Positions 52,137 to 60,941 of a stretch of DNA of 64,000 nt are shown here, one piece after another. Origin of the DNA: Acidobacteriota bacterium (GTDB lineage: Bacteria > Actinomycetota > Acidimicrobiia > Acidimicrobiales > Ilumatobacteraceae); NCBI GenBank assembly GCA_018970175.1, contig JAGWWV010000004.1, positions 1 to 64,000 on the forward strand, in the 5' to 3' direction. How positions within the stretch are numbered: the stretch's first letter is position 1; the number at the start of each line of letters is the position of its first letter. Under the pieces are notes generated by a model that saw only the letters and a program-made list of their open reading frames with translations, had not been told where the DNA came from and did not search any database. A program made the position numbers and the translations under genes.

Positions 52137-53687
52137 CTACTGCGCCGTATCGCTCAATCGCTCGCGAAGCTCGCGTTTCAGAATCTTGCCCGCACCCGAC
52201 AGGGGCAGGGGCTCGGTCTGGATCGTCCACGACTTCGGCACTTTGTAACCGGCGATGGTCTTGCGGGCGTGCGCGTCGAGGTCGGCCTCGGTGGCCGCAC
52301 CCTGAGCGCACACGACGAATGCATGTACCGCCTCGCCCCACACTTCGTGGGGTCTGCCGACGACGGCAACCTGCGTCACGCCGGGAAAGGTCGAGATCGC
52401 ATTTTCGACCTCGAGTGAATAGACGTTCTCGCCACCCGAGACGATCATGTCCTTCACACGGTCGGCAAGGAACACGTAACCCTGGTCGTTCATCCGACCC
52501 GCATCGCCCGAGCGGTACCAGCCGTCGACGAGTGCGTGCGCGGTCGCCTCGGGCTTGTTCCAATAGCCGAGCATCGCCGAGTCGCAACGGATCCACAGTT
52601 CGCCAACCTCGCCGACGGGCAGCGGCTCGGTCGTGTCGGGATCGCGAATCTCGACTTCGACGCCGATGCACGGACGGCCGACCGATTTCAAGATGTTGCC
52701 GCCGGTGCGGTGGTCGTGGGGTGTGAGTGCACACACCGTCGCGGCGAACTCGGTCATGCCGTACGCCTGGAAGAAGTTGAGGTTCGGATACATCGACATG
52801 TACCGGGCAAGCAGCGCGTCGGGCATCGGCGCCGCGCCGTATCCCATCAGCGTCAGCGACTCGAACATCGACGGTTCGAAATCGGGGTGATGCACGATGA
52901 GGCCGAACATCGTCGGCACACCAGCAATTGCGGTGATGCGGTGATCGCGAACCGCGTTCATCACTGCCTTCGGTTCAAAGCCGGGTAGCAGGTAGACCGA
53001 CCCGCCCGTGGGAATGAGAAGGGCCCACGTCATGATGCTGCCGACGTGGAAGAGGGGCATGAAGGCGAGGTACCGCCAGCCGGGTTCGATGAGCATGCCC
53101 ATTTGGCTGCGGTAGGTGATGAGCGCGATCGCCTTCTGCGGGAGGATCACACCCTTCGGCAGGCCCGTGGTGCCGCCGGTGTACATCAGCACCGCGGGCT
53201 GGTCGTCGTCGGGTTCGGCCGGAATCGAACCGACGGGTTGCGCGTCGACGAGATCGTCGTAGCGCAGGTCGTGCGGTGCATCGGCTCCGCCGATGAGAAC
53301 GACGGTCCGAAGGTGGGTCAGGCGAGGACGGATCTCGGCAACGAGCGGTGCGAACGTCGCATCGACGAACAGCACCGTCGTGCCCGAGTCGTTCAGGATG
53401 TAGACGAATTCGTCGGCGGCAAGGCGACTGTTCAGCGGGTTGATGATGGCGGTGCCGCTGAGGCACGCATGCCACAGCTCGATGTACTCGTGGCACGACC
53501 CGGCGAGCACTCCCACGCGATCGGTGGGCGACACGCCGAGGGTGCGCAGCGCGCCGATCAACTGCGTGACGCGGTCGATGTGTTGTCGGTACGTGGCGTC
53601 GTAGCCACTCGCAAGGTCGATGATCGCGCGCTCGTCGGCGAACATCAAACCGCGTTTCAGGATGCGCGAAAAGTTCAGTTCCCCCAC
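52137..53687 (-). CDS. AMP-dependent acyl-CoA synthetase
   Basis: 516 residues from the GTG at 53687 (MGELNFSRILKRGLMFADERA); the track ORF runs back into the next gene. MYTGGTTGLPKGV P-loop, FQAYGMTEFAAT, GWYRSGDAGRMND and the C-terminal catalytic Lys in LPLSGAGKILKREL. It activates a carboxylic acid, probably a fatty or aromatic acid, to its CoA ester. Ten bases follow the DUF2231-like gene, so it may be in the ApbE operon. Confidence 0.93.
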   Translation of the reverse strand: MGELNFSRILKRGLMFADERAIIDLASGYDATYRQHIDRVTQLIGALRTLGVSPTDRVGVLAGSCHEYIELWHACLSGTAIINPLNSRLAADEFVYILNDSGTTVLFVDATFAPLVAEIRPRLTHLRTVVLIGGADAPHDLRYDDLVDAQPVGSIPAEPDDDQPAVLMYTGGTTGLPKGVILPQKAIALITYRSQMGMLIEPGWRYLAFMPLFHVGSIMTWALLIPTGGSVYLLPGFEPKAVMNAVRDHRITAIAGVPTMFGLIVHHPDFEPSMFESLTLMGYGAAPMPDALLARYMSMYPNLNFFQAYGMTEFAATVCALTPHDHRTGGNILKSVGRPCIGVEVEIRDPDTTEPLPVGEVGELWIRCDSAMLGYWNKPEATAHALVDGWYRSGDAGRMNDQGYVFLADRVKDMIVSGGENVYSLEVENAISTFPGVTQVAVVGRPHEVWGEAVHAFVVCAQGAATEADLDAHARKTIAGYKVPKSWTIQTEPLPLSGAGKILKRELRERLSDTAQ

Positions 53688-53697
53688 GCGAGGCAGG

Positions 53698-54219
53698 TTA
53701 GTCGTCGTCTCCGCCGCGTTCGCCGCCCTCACCCTTGGCCTTGACTCCGTTCCACACGGACTTGGCCCCCGTGTGTCCTGCGTCGTAGACCATGTACGCA
53801 CCGACAGCGCCCGAAACAATCGACGCCGCAAGCAGCGTGGACGGCACCCACTTCGGCAACTTCAACTTCGACAATTTGCCCTTCCGGCGAAGTGCTTCTT
53901 CGGCCGCGGCAACGATGACGATCGCAGCAAACACGCCCGCACCCCCTTGTGCACGACTTCCAGCCTCGGTGTGATCGTGGACGAGTTGACGGACGGCGCC
54001 TTCGCGTGCCCGTTGGAGTCCCTCGCCGGATCCCGCGGCGAGAAGTACACCGATTCCACCGATGCCCGCAGCGATCGCGGCCGCGATGAGCAATTGAGTC
54101 CGATAGCGCTTCCAGCTTGCGACGATTACGAGAAGAAAGGCGAGTGGTACGAGCACCACGGGTATGTGGACGATTAGCGGGTGCGCAGGTATTCCCGCGA
54201 TGTTGTCAAGCGCGAACAT
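53698..54219 (-). CDS. DUF2231-like membrane protein
   Basis: 173 residues from MFALDNIAGIPAHPLIVHIP (ATG at 54219). Four hydrophobic segments with HPLIVHIPVVLVPLAFLLVI first, matching the DUF2231 pattern whose His residues may bind heme. The C-terminus is charged (GEGGERGGDDD). Overlaps the ferric-reductase-like gene by 14 bases, which supports a joint membrane redox role (inference). Confidence 0.75.
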   Translation of the reverse strand: MFALDNIAGIPAHPLIVHIPVVLVPLAFLLVIVASWKRYRTQLLIAAAIAAGIGGIGVLLAAGSGEGLQRAREGAVRQLVHDHTEAGSRAQGGAGVFAAIVIVAAAEEALRRKGKLSKLKLPKWVPSTLLAASIVSGAVGAYMVYDAGHTGAKSVWNGVKAKGEGGERGGDDD

Positions 54220-54799
54220 GGATTCTTTCTTCCCGTTCAGTTTCCGAACCACGCAACGGTGTGCGGGATGTCGGGGTGCGAACCGTGATGAGTCGGGCGG
54301 TGCCGAAGGCGGTGGCGAGTGCGATCACCGCGATGGTCAGTGCGCCGTACCAGCGCGACGTCACGTCGGTGCCCGCAGCGATCGCATGCCATGTCACCAT
54401 GATGAAGGCGAGGTAACTCAGCATGTGGATGGCGCGCCAGGTGCGCTTGGGCATTCGCTTCATCATCCATGACGTCACCTGAACCGCGCCGAGCATCCAG
54501 AAGGCGACGACGCCGAGTGCCACCGAGCCCGGTTCCCAGTCGGATGCGAAGGGAATGAGCAGGTGCGACGCGGTGAAGTGCGTGTAGTTGTCGCCGACGA
54601 GCGCAAGCATGTGGAGAGCGGTCGATGCAACGAGCAACGAGCCCAGCCAGCGATGCAGGTCGAGCAACCATGCCGGCCGGTCCCAACCGCGGAAGAGGCG
54701 AGTCGCCAGGAGAATTCCCCAGGCGCACGTGGCGAGTACGAGAACCCATGCGACCGTGCCCGAAGCCCGCGAGACGTACCACCAAAAGTGACTGTTCAT
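54206..54799 (-). CDS. Ferric-reductase-like transmembrane cytochrome (MsrQ/YedZ-like)
   Basis: 197 residues from MNSHFWWYVSRASGTVAWVLV (ATG at 54799). Five to six helices with paired His: DLHRWLGSLLVASTALHML and AIHMLSYLAFIMVTWHAI, the spacing of a diheme b-type membrane cytochrome. No NAD or FAD domain follows, as in MsrQ. It would carry electrons across the membrane. It is preceded by ApbE with a four-base overlap, so a flavinylated acceptor is likely (inference). Confidence 0.85.
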   Translation of the reverse strand: MNSHFWWYVSRASGTVAWVLVLATCAWGILLATRLFRGWDRPAWLLDLHRWLGSLLVASTALHMLALVGDNYTHFTASHLLIPFASDWEPGSVALGVVAFWMLGAVQVTSWMMKRMPKRTWRAIHMLSYLAFIMVTWHAIAAGTDVTSRWYGALTIAVIALATAFGTARLITVRTPTSRTPLRGSETEREERIHVRA

Positions 54800-55776
54800 C
54801 GTGTGAACCTTTCGAACGACGGAGTTGAGGTCACGTTGCCATCGACGCGTTCGAAGCGACCCGCCAAACCGCGCGATTCGACAATGACGCCGGCCATGTC
54901 GGCACCCGCCACCAGGGTTGCGGTTGCGAACACCTCGGCCCACACGGCGGTCGAGGCGATGACGCTCGACATGCGAAGCGCCGATGGCCGCGATTCATCG
55001 AGCGGTGCGTTCGTTGCGGGGTCGATGACATGGTGGCCGCTGTGCCAACGCTTTGCGAACGTCGACGACGTGGCAATCGCGCCGGACTGCACGACGACCG
55101 TCGTGCCGCCGAGTGCGGGGTGGGAGAGTGCCTCGATGTCGATGGTCCAGCCGTCGGGGTCGGGGCTTTGACCGACACAGCGAATGTCGCCACCGATGTT
55201 GACAAGCGCTCCGAGTGCACCGTCGAGAACGAGACGTTCGGCGACGATGTCGGCGGCCAGGCCCTTGCCGAGCCCGCCCGCGTCGAGCGTCGCACCGTCG
55301 AGGAGCCGGCACCATGTCGTTCTGCCATGCTTCGGATCGTCGACCGACTCCAGCAGCACGCTCCGCTGGGTTGGTGTGCGGTGCGCCGGCTCGGCACCGC
55401 AACTCGGCTGACCGTCACCGGCGAGTGATCGGCCGTATCCGGCGGTGATCAATGCGGGAAGGACGAACGGGTTGAAGAGTCCGTCAGTCGCCTCGTACGC
55501 CGCGAGCAAGTGTCGAATCAAGACCTCGGTATCGGGGGTAATCTGCACAGCTCGACCACGTGCGGTGTTCAGGCGGGCGATGTCGGATGTGGGTGCGAAC
55601 CGACTCCACGCCGCTTCGAGGCTGAACAGCCAGTCCTGTGCCCGCTGGGCGAGGATGTCGGCCTGCCCGGCGCTGGCCGCGTTGATGACGAGGTGTGCGG
55701 TGTTGCCCATCGCGGGGAACCGAATCTCGCGAACGGTTGCGCCGCGGTCGATGCACGAAAGGTCAGCGTGAGCCAC
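54796..55776 (-). CDS. apbE: FAD:protein FMN transferase (ApbE family)
   Basis: 326 residues from the GTG at 55776; an internal start at MGNTAHL is also possible. Signatures: FPAMGNTAHL, DAGGLGKGLAADIVAERL, NIGGDI, SGAIATSSTF and HHVIDPATNAPLD, then STAVWAEVFATATLVAG. ApbE attaches FMN through a phosphoester to Thr or Ser of a target protein outside the membrane. No obvious signal peptide or lipobox is seen with this start, which is unusual for a periplasmic-type member. No standard FMN_bind-domain target is in the operon. Confidence 0.9.
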   Translation of the reverse strand: MAHADLSCIDRGATVREIRFPAMGNTAHLVINAASAGQADILAQRAQDWLFSLEAAWSRFAPTSDIARLNTARGRAVQITPDTEVLIRHLLAAYEATDGLFNPFVLPALITAGYGRSLAGDGQPSCGAEPAHRTPTQRSVLLESVDDPKHGRTTWCRLLDGATLDAGGLGKGLAADIVAERLVLDGALGALVNIGGDIRCVGQSPDPDGWTIDIEALSHPALGGTTVVVQSGAIATSSTFAKRWHSGHHVIDPATNAPLDESRPSALRMSSVIASTAVWAEVFATATLVAGADMAGVIVESRGLAGRFERVDGNVTSTPSFERFTR

Positions 55777-56368
55777 CGCTCGAACCTCGACTCGGTGCTG
55801 GTGGAAGCGTGAATTGAACGGGCGGTTCGGCCGGAGCAATCGGCGCAACGGTGACCACCGGTGCGGCAGTGGCGACCCGTGCGGGCGGAATGGTCTCGGG
55901 TGCGACGGTCGGGGCCGGCACCTCGGCAGCCGCAACATTGGCAGGTGCTTCGACAACCGTGTCGACGACCGTGTCGACGACGGGCGTGGTTGCCGTGGCA
56001 GCGGGCACCAGAGGTGCAACCGTGGTCTGAGGCGCCAATTCGCGAGCGGTGGATGCGGGTGCACCCGTGGGCAATGTCACGGTCCCTTCGGTCGAGGGGT
56101 ACTGCGTGACGGAACTCTGCGTCGTGTGGACCGGCGCAGTTCCGATGGTGCCGAGTGGAGACAGCGCCGAGGGCGTGTTCGCGGCGTTGGGCGTTGGTTG
56201 CGGCGGGGTCGGATTCTGGGACGCCTGCAGCTTCTCGGCGGCGCCGAATGCGGCGGTCATTCCGAGGATCGCGGTGGCCGAGATGCCGGTGGACAGAATG
56301 CGCGCGGAACGCGCGACGTGGCGCGGACGCTTCGGCACCCTCTTGTCGCTTGGCTCAGTCGTCGTCAT
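55763..56368 (-). CDS. Membrane-anchored Pro/Thr/Ala-rich hypothetical protein
   Basis: 201 residues from MTTTEPSDKRVPKRPRHVARS (ATG at 56368). A basic N-terminus is followed by one helix (RILSTGISATAILGMTAAFGAA) and then about 150 residues rich in Pro, Thr, Ala and Val ending PPAPSRGSSGGSR. It looks like an extracytoplasmic extended stalk; no domain recognised. It overlaps both neighbours by 14 bases. Confidence 0.72.
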   Translation of the reverse strand: MTTTEPSDKRVPKRPRHVARSARILSTGISATAILGMTAAFGAAEKLQASQNPTPPQPTPNAANTPSALSPLGTIGTAPVHTTQSSVTQYPSTEGTVTLPTGAPASTARELAPQTTVAPLVPAATATTPVVDTVVDTVVEAPANVAAAEVPAPTVAPETIPPARVATAAPVVTVAPIAPAEPPVQFTLPPAPSRGSSGGSR

Positions 56369-57344
56369 CGTCGTGGTCCCGTTCGCGTTCGTGGCGCTCG
56401 CCGTCTTCGTGGTCGTCGTCTTCGTCCTCGTCGCGTTCACGTGGCGGACGGGGCGGATTCAAGTTGCCGCTCGATGGAGAGCTGACCGCCGCCATGATCT
56501 GGCCGTTCACGAGGCGTGCGGAGAACTCGACTGCATTGGTGGGCGAGGCGAGGGTGATGCGAATCTCGCCACCATCGGTCGCACGTTGATTCGTCACTTT
56601 GTAGGCCGAGCCCTGGGTGACCAGCACCTCTTTGACGGTGAGCTGTGTTCTGTTAACCGTCAACGTGATGGTGGCAATGTCGGCAATCTTGAATTGCTTG
56701 TCGACGGGGCCGGCAACGGTGGTCGAGGGCGACATGGGAGGTGCGACGATCGTTGTTGGTGCCGGCGTCAACGGCGCGGGCGGCGGTCCGGGGCGAAGGC
56801 GATCGTCGCGTCGGTGCGCACCGTCGTCATCGTGTCCGTCGGATTCGCCCGAGGGAACAGTGATGGTTGGAACCGTGGTCGACGGTGCCGCGGAGGGTGA
56901 AGTGGTCGATGTTGACTGGCTGACCGACTGGCTGGCCTGGCTTTGCTTCACCCTCGACGAGTCCTGCCCGGATGCCGAAGCCGAAGCGCTCGCCGACGCC
57001 GTGGTGGCGGTGGAGTTGACGGTCGGCACCGTGGTCGTCGGTGCTGCGTCGAGTACGCCCGATTCGACGATCTTCACGACCGGGTTTGCCAGCGGCGTCT
57101 CGGGCGAGCCGTTGATGACATCGGCAACGCCTTCGGCGGAGAATTCGGCGACGGAGCCGGGGGTGGCCCCGTCGCCCAGCGGCATGATGCCGCTTTGCGT
57201 CCCGACGCCGACCACCGTGGCAAAGGCGGGGGAACCTTTTGCCGACGACTCGGTGTCGAGGATCGAAGAGTTGAGGGCAAGTGCTGCACCGCCAGTGGCG
57301 AGGACACCGACGATCGAGAGGGAAGTGGCAAGGCCCGGTTTCAT
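56355..57344 (-). CDS. Secreted or anchored hypothetical protein with low-complexity linker and polyacidic tail
   Basis: About 329 residues from MKPGLATSLSIVGVLATGGAALAL (ATG at 57344; a GTG three codons upstream is possible). The N-terminus is a signal peptide or anchor. A first small region contains GDGATPGSVAEF, a Ser/Ala/Thr linker follows, then a beta-rich domain (KIADIATITLTVNRTQLTVKEVLV), and a tail of Arg/Asp/Glu/His runs ending DDDDD. No family recognised. First gene of the run, divergent from the response regulator. Confidence 0.72.
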   Translation of the reverse strand: MKPGLATSLSIVGVLATGGAALALNSSILDTESSAKGSPAFATVVGVGTQSGIMPLGDGATPGSVAEFSAEGVADVINGSPETPLANPVVKIVESGVLDAAPTTTVPTVNSTATTASASASASASGQDSSRVKQSQASQSVSQSTSTTSPSAAPSTTVPTITVPSGESDGHDDDGAHRRDDRLRPGPPPAPLTPAPTTIVAPPMSPSTTVAGPVDKQFKIADIATITLTVNRTQLTVKEVLVTQGSAYKVTNQRATDGGEIRITLASPTNAVEFSARLVNGQIMAAVSSPSSGNLNPPRPPRERDEDEDDDHEDGERHERERDHDDDDD

Positions 57345-57390
57345 GGAAGACACGGTAGAAAACCGATTTCAAGGGAACGGCGAGGAGAAA

Positions 57391-57408
57391 TCCAAGAATC
57401 GTCCAAGA
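57391..57408. promoter_or_regulatory. Phased direct repeats, likely response-regulator site
   Basis: TCCAAGA occurs at 57391-57397 and again at 57402-57408, 11 bases apart (one helical turn). A weaker TTCAAGG lies at 57368-57374. They are within the 102-base gap between the divergent secreted-protein gene and the OmpR-type regulator gene, which fits the direct-repeat sites used by OmpR/PhoB-family dimers. Confidence 0.5.
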
Positions 57409-57446
57409 TTTTCGAACCCGCACATACGAGCCGTGCTTCGGCGACA

Positions 57447-58124
57447 ATGAAGGCCGTGAAGGTTCTGCTCGTCGAGGATGATCCGTCGATTGCGGCGGTG
57501 GTGCAACGCGGCCTCGGCGACGCGGGTTTCGAGGTGCTGCACGTCGAAACCGGCGCGGCGGCGCTGGCCGCCACCGGCTACGACTTCGTTCTGCTCGACC
57601 TCGGTCTGCCCGACACCGACGGGCTCGACGTATGTCGCGACATCCGCGCAAAGAGCCACGTGCCCGTCATCATCGTCACTGCCCGCAGCGACGAACTCGA
57701 CAGGGTGGTTGGTCTGGAACTCGGTGCAGACGACTACGTCGTCAAACCATTCGGCATGCGCGAACTGATCGCGCGCATTCGTGCGGTGCTCCGCCGTGGT
57801 GGCGGTCCCGACCCGGCACAGGCGTCCACCGACATCACCGTCGGCGATCTCGTGATCAACGAGAAGATGCGCGAGGCGACTCTCGCCGGCGAGACGCTCA
57901 CGCTCACGCCGAAAGAGTTCGACCTGCTTGCGTATCTCGCCGCCGAACCCGAGGTGGTGCACCGCCGTCACGACATTCTCGAACGTGTCTGGGACACCGA
58001 GTGGTACGGCCCGACCAAGACGCTCGACGCCCACGTTGCGGCATTGCGCAAGAAGCTCGGCAACCAGGACTGGATCGAGGCCGTGCGGGGCGTCGGCTTC
58101 CGGTTGAGGGCTCCGCAGGCGTGA
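57447..58124 (+). CDS. OmpR/PhoB family response regulator
   Basis: 225 residues from the ATG at 57447. Receiver domain with acidic pocket VEDD, phospho-acceptor Asp in LLDLGLPDTDG and Lys in VKPFGMRELIAR; winged-helix output domain with LTLTPKEFDLLAYLA and VAALRKKLG. Overlaps the kinase gene by four bases (GTGA). Probably controls the divergent ApbE/cytochrome operon. Confidence 0.95.
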   Translation: MKAVKVLLVEDDPSIAAVVQRGLGDAGFEVLHVETGAAALAATGYDFVLLDLGLPDTDGLDVCRDIRAKSHVPVIIVTARSDELDRVVGLELGADDYVVKPFGMRELIARIRAVLRRGGGPDPAQASTDITVGDLVINEKMREATLAGETLTLTPKEFDLLAYLAAEPEVVHRRHDILERVWDTEWYGPTKTLDAHVAALRKKLGNQDWIEAVRGVGFRLRAPQA

Positions 58125-59554
58125 GACGTCGGCTTATCTTCGCCGTCGTCGGTTTGGTGGCACTCATACTGATCGTCCACGACGTGCCCCTGCGCACGCA
58201 CCTGCGTCGGGTCGAACGTGACCGCGTGATCACCGCCCTCGAGCGTGACGCATCCACACTCGCGGCAAAAGCGCAGAAGTTGCTTGCGCAACCCAACCCT
58301 TCCACCGCGTCGACGGCGTCGGGAATCACCCTCGCCGTGTTGGTCGAGGACTACAACGCGACATCCGAGGCCCTCGTCGTGATCGTCGACCGTGACGGAG
58401 GAGTCCAGGCCGCCACCGACGCGAACGTTGCGCAGGGTCAGTCGTTCCTCAACCGTCCCGAAATTGCCTCGGCGCTATTGGGCAACTCCGCGGTCGGCAC
58501 GCGGCGCAGTGAAACGCTCGGCGAGGACCTGGTGTATTCGTCGGTTCCGGTGCTCACCACCGACGGTGTCATCGGCGCCGTTCGCCTCACGTATCCCGAG
58601 TCAGTGGTCAACGCCCGCGTGGCCGACCGCCTGCGCGGCCTTCTCGTTCTGGCATTCATCTCACTGTCGCTGGCGTTCTTCGCGGCGTTCGTCGTGGCGA
58701 CAAGTGTGGTGAGGCCACTGCGTCGGTTGCGCAGACAGAGCGACACCATCGCAGCCGGTGACCTGTCGGCCCGCGCCACCGTCGAGGGGCCCATCGAGGT
58801 GCGCGAACTCGCGGCCTCGTTCAACGAGATGGCGGCGCGCGTCGAACAAACCCTCGCCGAACAGAGGCGTTTTGCGGGCGACGCCTCGCACCAACTTCGC
58901 ACGCCACTCACCGCCTTGCGACTTCGCGTCGAGCAGGCCCTGGCAACCGTCACCGACAACCCCGACCGACCCGCGACCGCGGTGGCCGACGACCTCGAGG
59001 CGGCAGTCAACGAACTCGAACGCCTCGCTCGGTTGGTCGAGCAACTCCTCGCGCTCGCACGAACCGAAGCACCCGGCGCCGTCACGAGGGTCGACGTCGC
59101 AGAGGTGGTCGATGCACGTGTCGAGATGTGGCGCTCTCTCGCCGAAGAGCGTGGGATCGAGATCACCACGGAAGGGAGCGTCGACTGCGTGGTCGAGGCG
59201 ATGCCGGGTGCGCTCGAGCAGATCATCGACAACTACGTCGACAATGCCCTCGACTACGCACCAGCGGGCACGTCCATCACGATCGGTGTCTCCGGCTCGT
59301 CAGCCGAGGTCACGATCAGTGTCGGTGACCGCGGACCGGGAATGTCGGCAGTGGCGAGGGAGCGAGCGTTCGACAGGTTCTGGCGCGGACCCGAGAGTCA
59401 GAACCGGCCCGGAGGCAGTGGTCTCGGGCTCTCGATCGTGGCGCAACTCGCCGCGGCCTCGGGTGGGCGCGTGGCACTGCGCGAAAACCCGGGTGGTGGA
59501 CTGTTGGCGACGGTGACGCTTCGCCTCGTCAGCCCCGACGGCACTCCGCGATAA
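58121..59554 (+). CDS. Sensor histidine kinase
   Basis: 477 residues from the GTG at 58121. One helix at the N-terminus (about 5-20), an about 145-residue extracytoplasmic sensor, a second helix (about 168-190), HAMP, the phospho-His in DASHQLRTPLTALR, then HATPase with DNYVDNALDYAP (N box), GDRGPGMS (G1) and GGSGLGLSIVAQL (G2). The 3' end overlaps the metalloprotease gene by 26 bases. Confidence 0.94.
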   Translation: MRRRLIFAVVGLVALILIVHDVPLRTHLRRVERDRVITALERDASTLAAKAQKLLAQPNPSTASTASGITLAVLVEDYNATSEALVVIVDRDGGVQAATDANVAQGQSFLNRPEIASALLGNSAVGTRRSETLGEDLVYSSVPVLTTDGVIGAVRLTYPESVVNARVADRLRGLLVLAFISLSLAFFAAFVVATSVVRPLRRLRRQSDTIAAGDLSARATVEGPIEVRELAASFNEMAARVEQTLAEQRRFAGDASHQLRTPLTALRLRVEQALATVTDNPDRPATAVADDLEAAVNELERLARLVEQLLALARTEAPGAVTRVDVAEVVDARVEMWRSLAEERGIEITTEGSVDCVVEAMPGALEQIIDNYVDNALDYAPAGTSITIGVSGSSAEVTISVGDRGPGMSAVARERAFDRFWRGPESQNRPGGSGLGLSIVAQLAAASGGRVALRENPGGGLLATVTLRLVSPDGTPR

Positions 59555-60941
59555 GTTCGTTGTAACGGTCGATCACGCGGTCGTCGGTCTGCAGTTGCTC
59601 GGTCGTGAATTCGGTGTAGACGCCGGTTGCGATGCACTCCGCATTCGATTCGGGCTCGGAACGCCAGATGTAGGAGATGTCGCCCGCACGCCAGAAGATC
59701 TGCTGGGTGTCGGTTTCGCTCGGCAGGTCGATCTTCGCCTTCGGTCCGGGATCACATGATTCCACGCTGAAGTAATGGTCGTATGCCGTGACCTTCGCGC
59801 CGCGCAGACCGGGTGACTTGGCCCACTCGACGAAGGCCTGGCGCAGCTCGTCAGTCGCTTCATCGTTGTCGCCACGGACGTTCAGCACCGCACAGAAGTC
59901 GTCGTCACCAACGTCGAAGCCGGCGTACGAACCGTTGCCCCACAGGTCGCTGAGGCGCAACGCCTCGGGTGGGTCCCACGCGCGGACCATGAGAAAGAAC
60001 AAGTCGAGTTGGCTCAATTGGCCCGACACCGCGACTTCCGAGTTCTTCGGTCCCTTTGGCTCGTCGATCTCTTCGGGGTTGTCGCCGTCGAAATACTTCG
60101 ACGGAAGAATCGTCTGCTCGAGCGACTTCGGTTGCTTCTTCATGAAGGCATCGAGAAGTGTTTTCTCACCCTTGCGTTCCAATGCCTCGACAAATGTCGG
60201 CCCGAAGACATAGGGCGAGAATTGCTGTGCCGAGAGAACCTCGGGCACCTTGCTGATGGCTGCGCTGTCCTCCTCGTCGCCCTCCATCGCACTGTCGTAC
60301 TGCTCGCGCTCGGCGTCGGAGAAGTTGTCGCTGACGTATTTGTTCTCGATCGACAGCGCATGTCCCTCGATCAGGGCCGTCAGCGCTTCGTCGTGGCTCG
60401 AATCGTGTGCCCGTTCACGCATGCGTTCCAACCCGAAGCGCTGGTCTTGCAAGGCGTGGGTGAGTTCGTGCACCACGGTGGCCCGCAGTGCCGGTGACAA
60501 CTCGTTGCCCTTCACGTCGTCGGGGTTCATGCGAATCACCATCTCGCGGTCTGCCGGCGAGTAGTACGCCAAGATCCCGCTCGCATTCAGCGTGTTCTGA
60601 TCTTTGAACAGGTCGACCTCGCCCGCGGCCAGGCCGAGGGCGCGCAGCAACCGCCCCGTTGCGTCGTAGTACTCGCGGTCCTCTTCGGCGAGATCGGCTT
60701 CGTCGTCGGTCACCAGCTTTTCGAATTCCTTGTCGCCAAGAAAGCGGGTGCGCACCGGATGTTCGAACGGAAAGTCGGCGTGCCGCTCGACGTAGTCGGC
60801 GAGTTTGGCCACCCGCGGGTCCCAGTTGTCGGGCCAGTCGAACGCGAAGGGCTGCCACGAACCCAGGCCCCACGATGCAGCGCCGAGAACCAGAATCGCC
60901 GCCAACACTCCCGTAACGCGACGAGCGACCGTGTTCATCAT
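59529..60941 (-). CDS. Membrane-anchored HExxH metalloprotease-like protein
   Basis: 470 residues from MMNTVARRVTGVLAAILVLGAAS, which is a signal anchor. ATVVHELTHALQDQRFGL carries the zinc-binding HExxH, and EALTALIEGHAL with Glu downstream could supply the third ligand. The rest is an extracytoplasmic alpha/beta domain; no exact family named. Four-base overlap with the upstream unknown gene suggests a joint role. Peptidase activity is an inference from the motif. Confidence 0.78.
   Translation of the reverse strand: MMNTVARRVTGVLAAILVLGAASWGLGSWQPFAFDWPDNWDPRVAKLADYVERHADFPFEHPVRTRFLGDKEFEKLVTDDEADLAEEDREYYDATGRLLRALGLAAGEVDLFKDQNTLNASGILAYYSPADREMVIRMNPDDVKGNELSPALRATVVHELTHALQDQRFGLERMRERAHDSSHDEALTALIEGHALSIENKYVSDNFSDAEREQYDSAMEGDEEDSAAISKVPEVLSAQQFSPYVFGPTFVEALERKGEKTLLDAFMKKQPKSLEQTILPSKYFDGDNPEEIDEPKGPKNSEVAVSGQLSQLDLFFLMVRAWDPPEALRLSDLWGNGSYAGFDVGDDDFCAVLNVRGDNDEATDELRQAFVEWAKSPGLRGAKVTAYDHYFSVESCDPGPKAKIDLPSETDTQQIFWRAGDISYIWRSEPESNAECIATGVYTEFTTEQLQTDDRVIDRYNELIAECRRG

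Noticed and set aside
56349-56450. Hydrophobic membrane protein read on the plus strand (VVVIVVVPFAFVALAVFVVVV)
   Set aside because: It is the complement of the Asp/Arg/Glu-rich tail of the minus-strand protein; GTC runs antisense to GAC codons give false Val runs.
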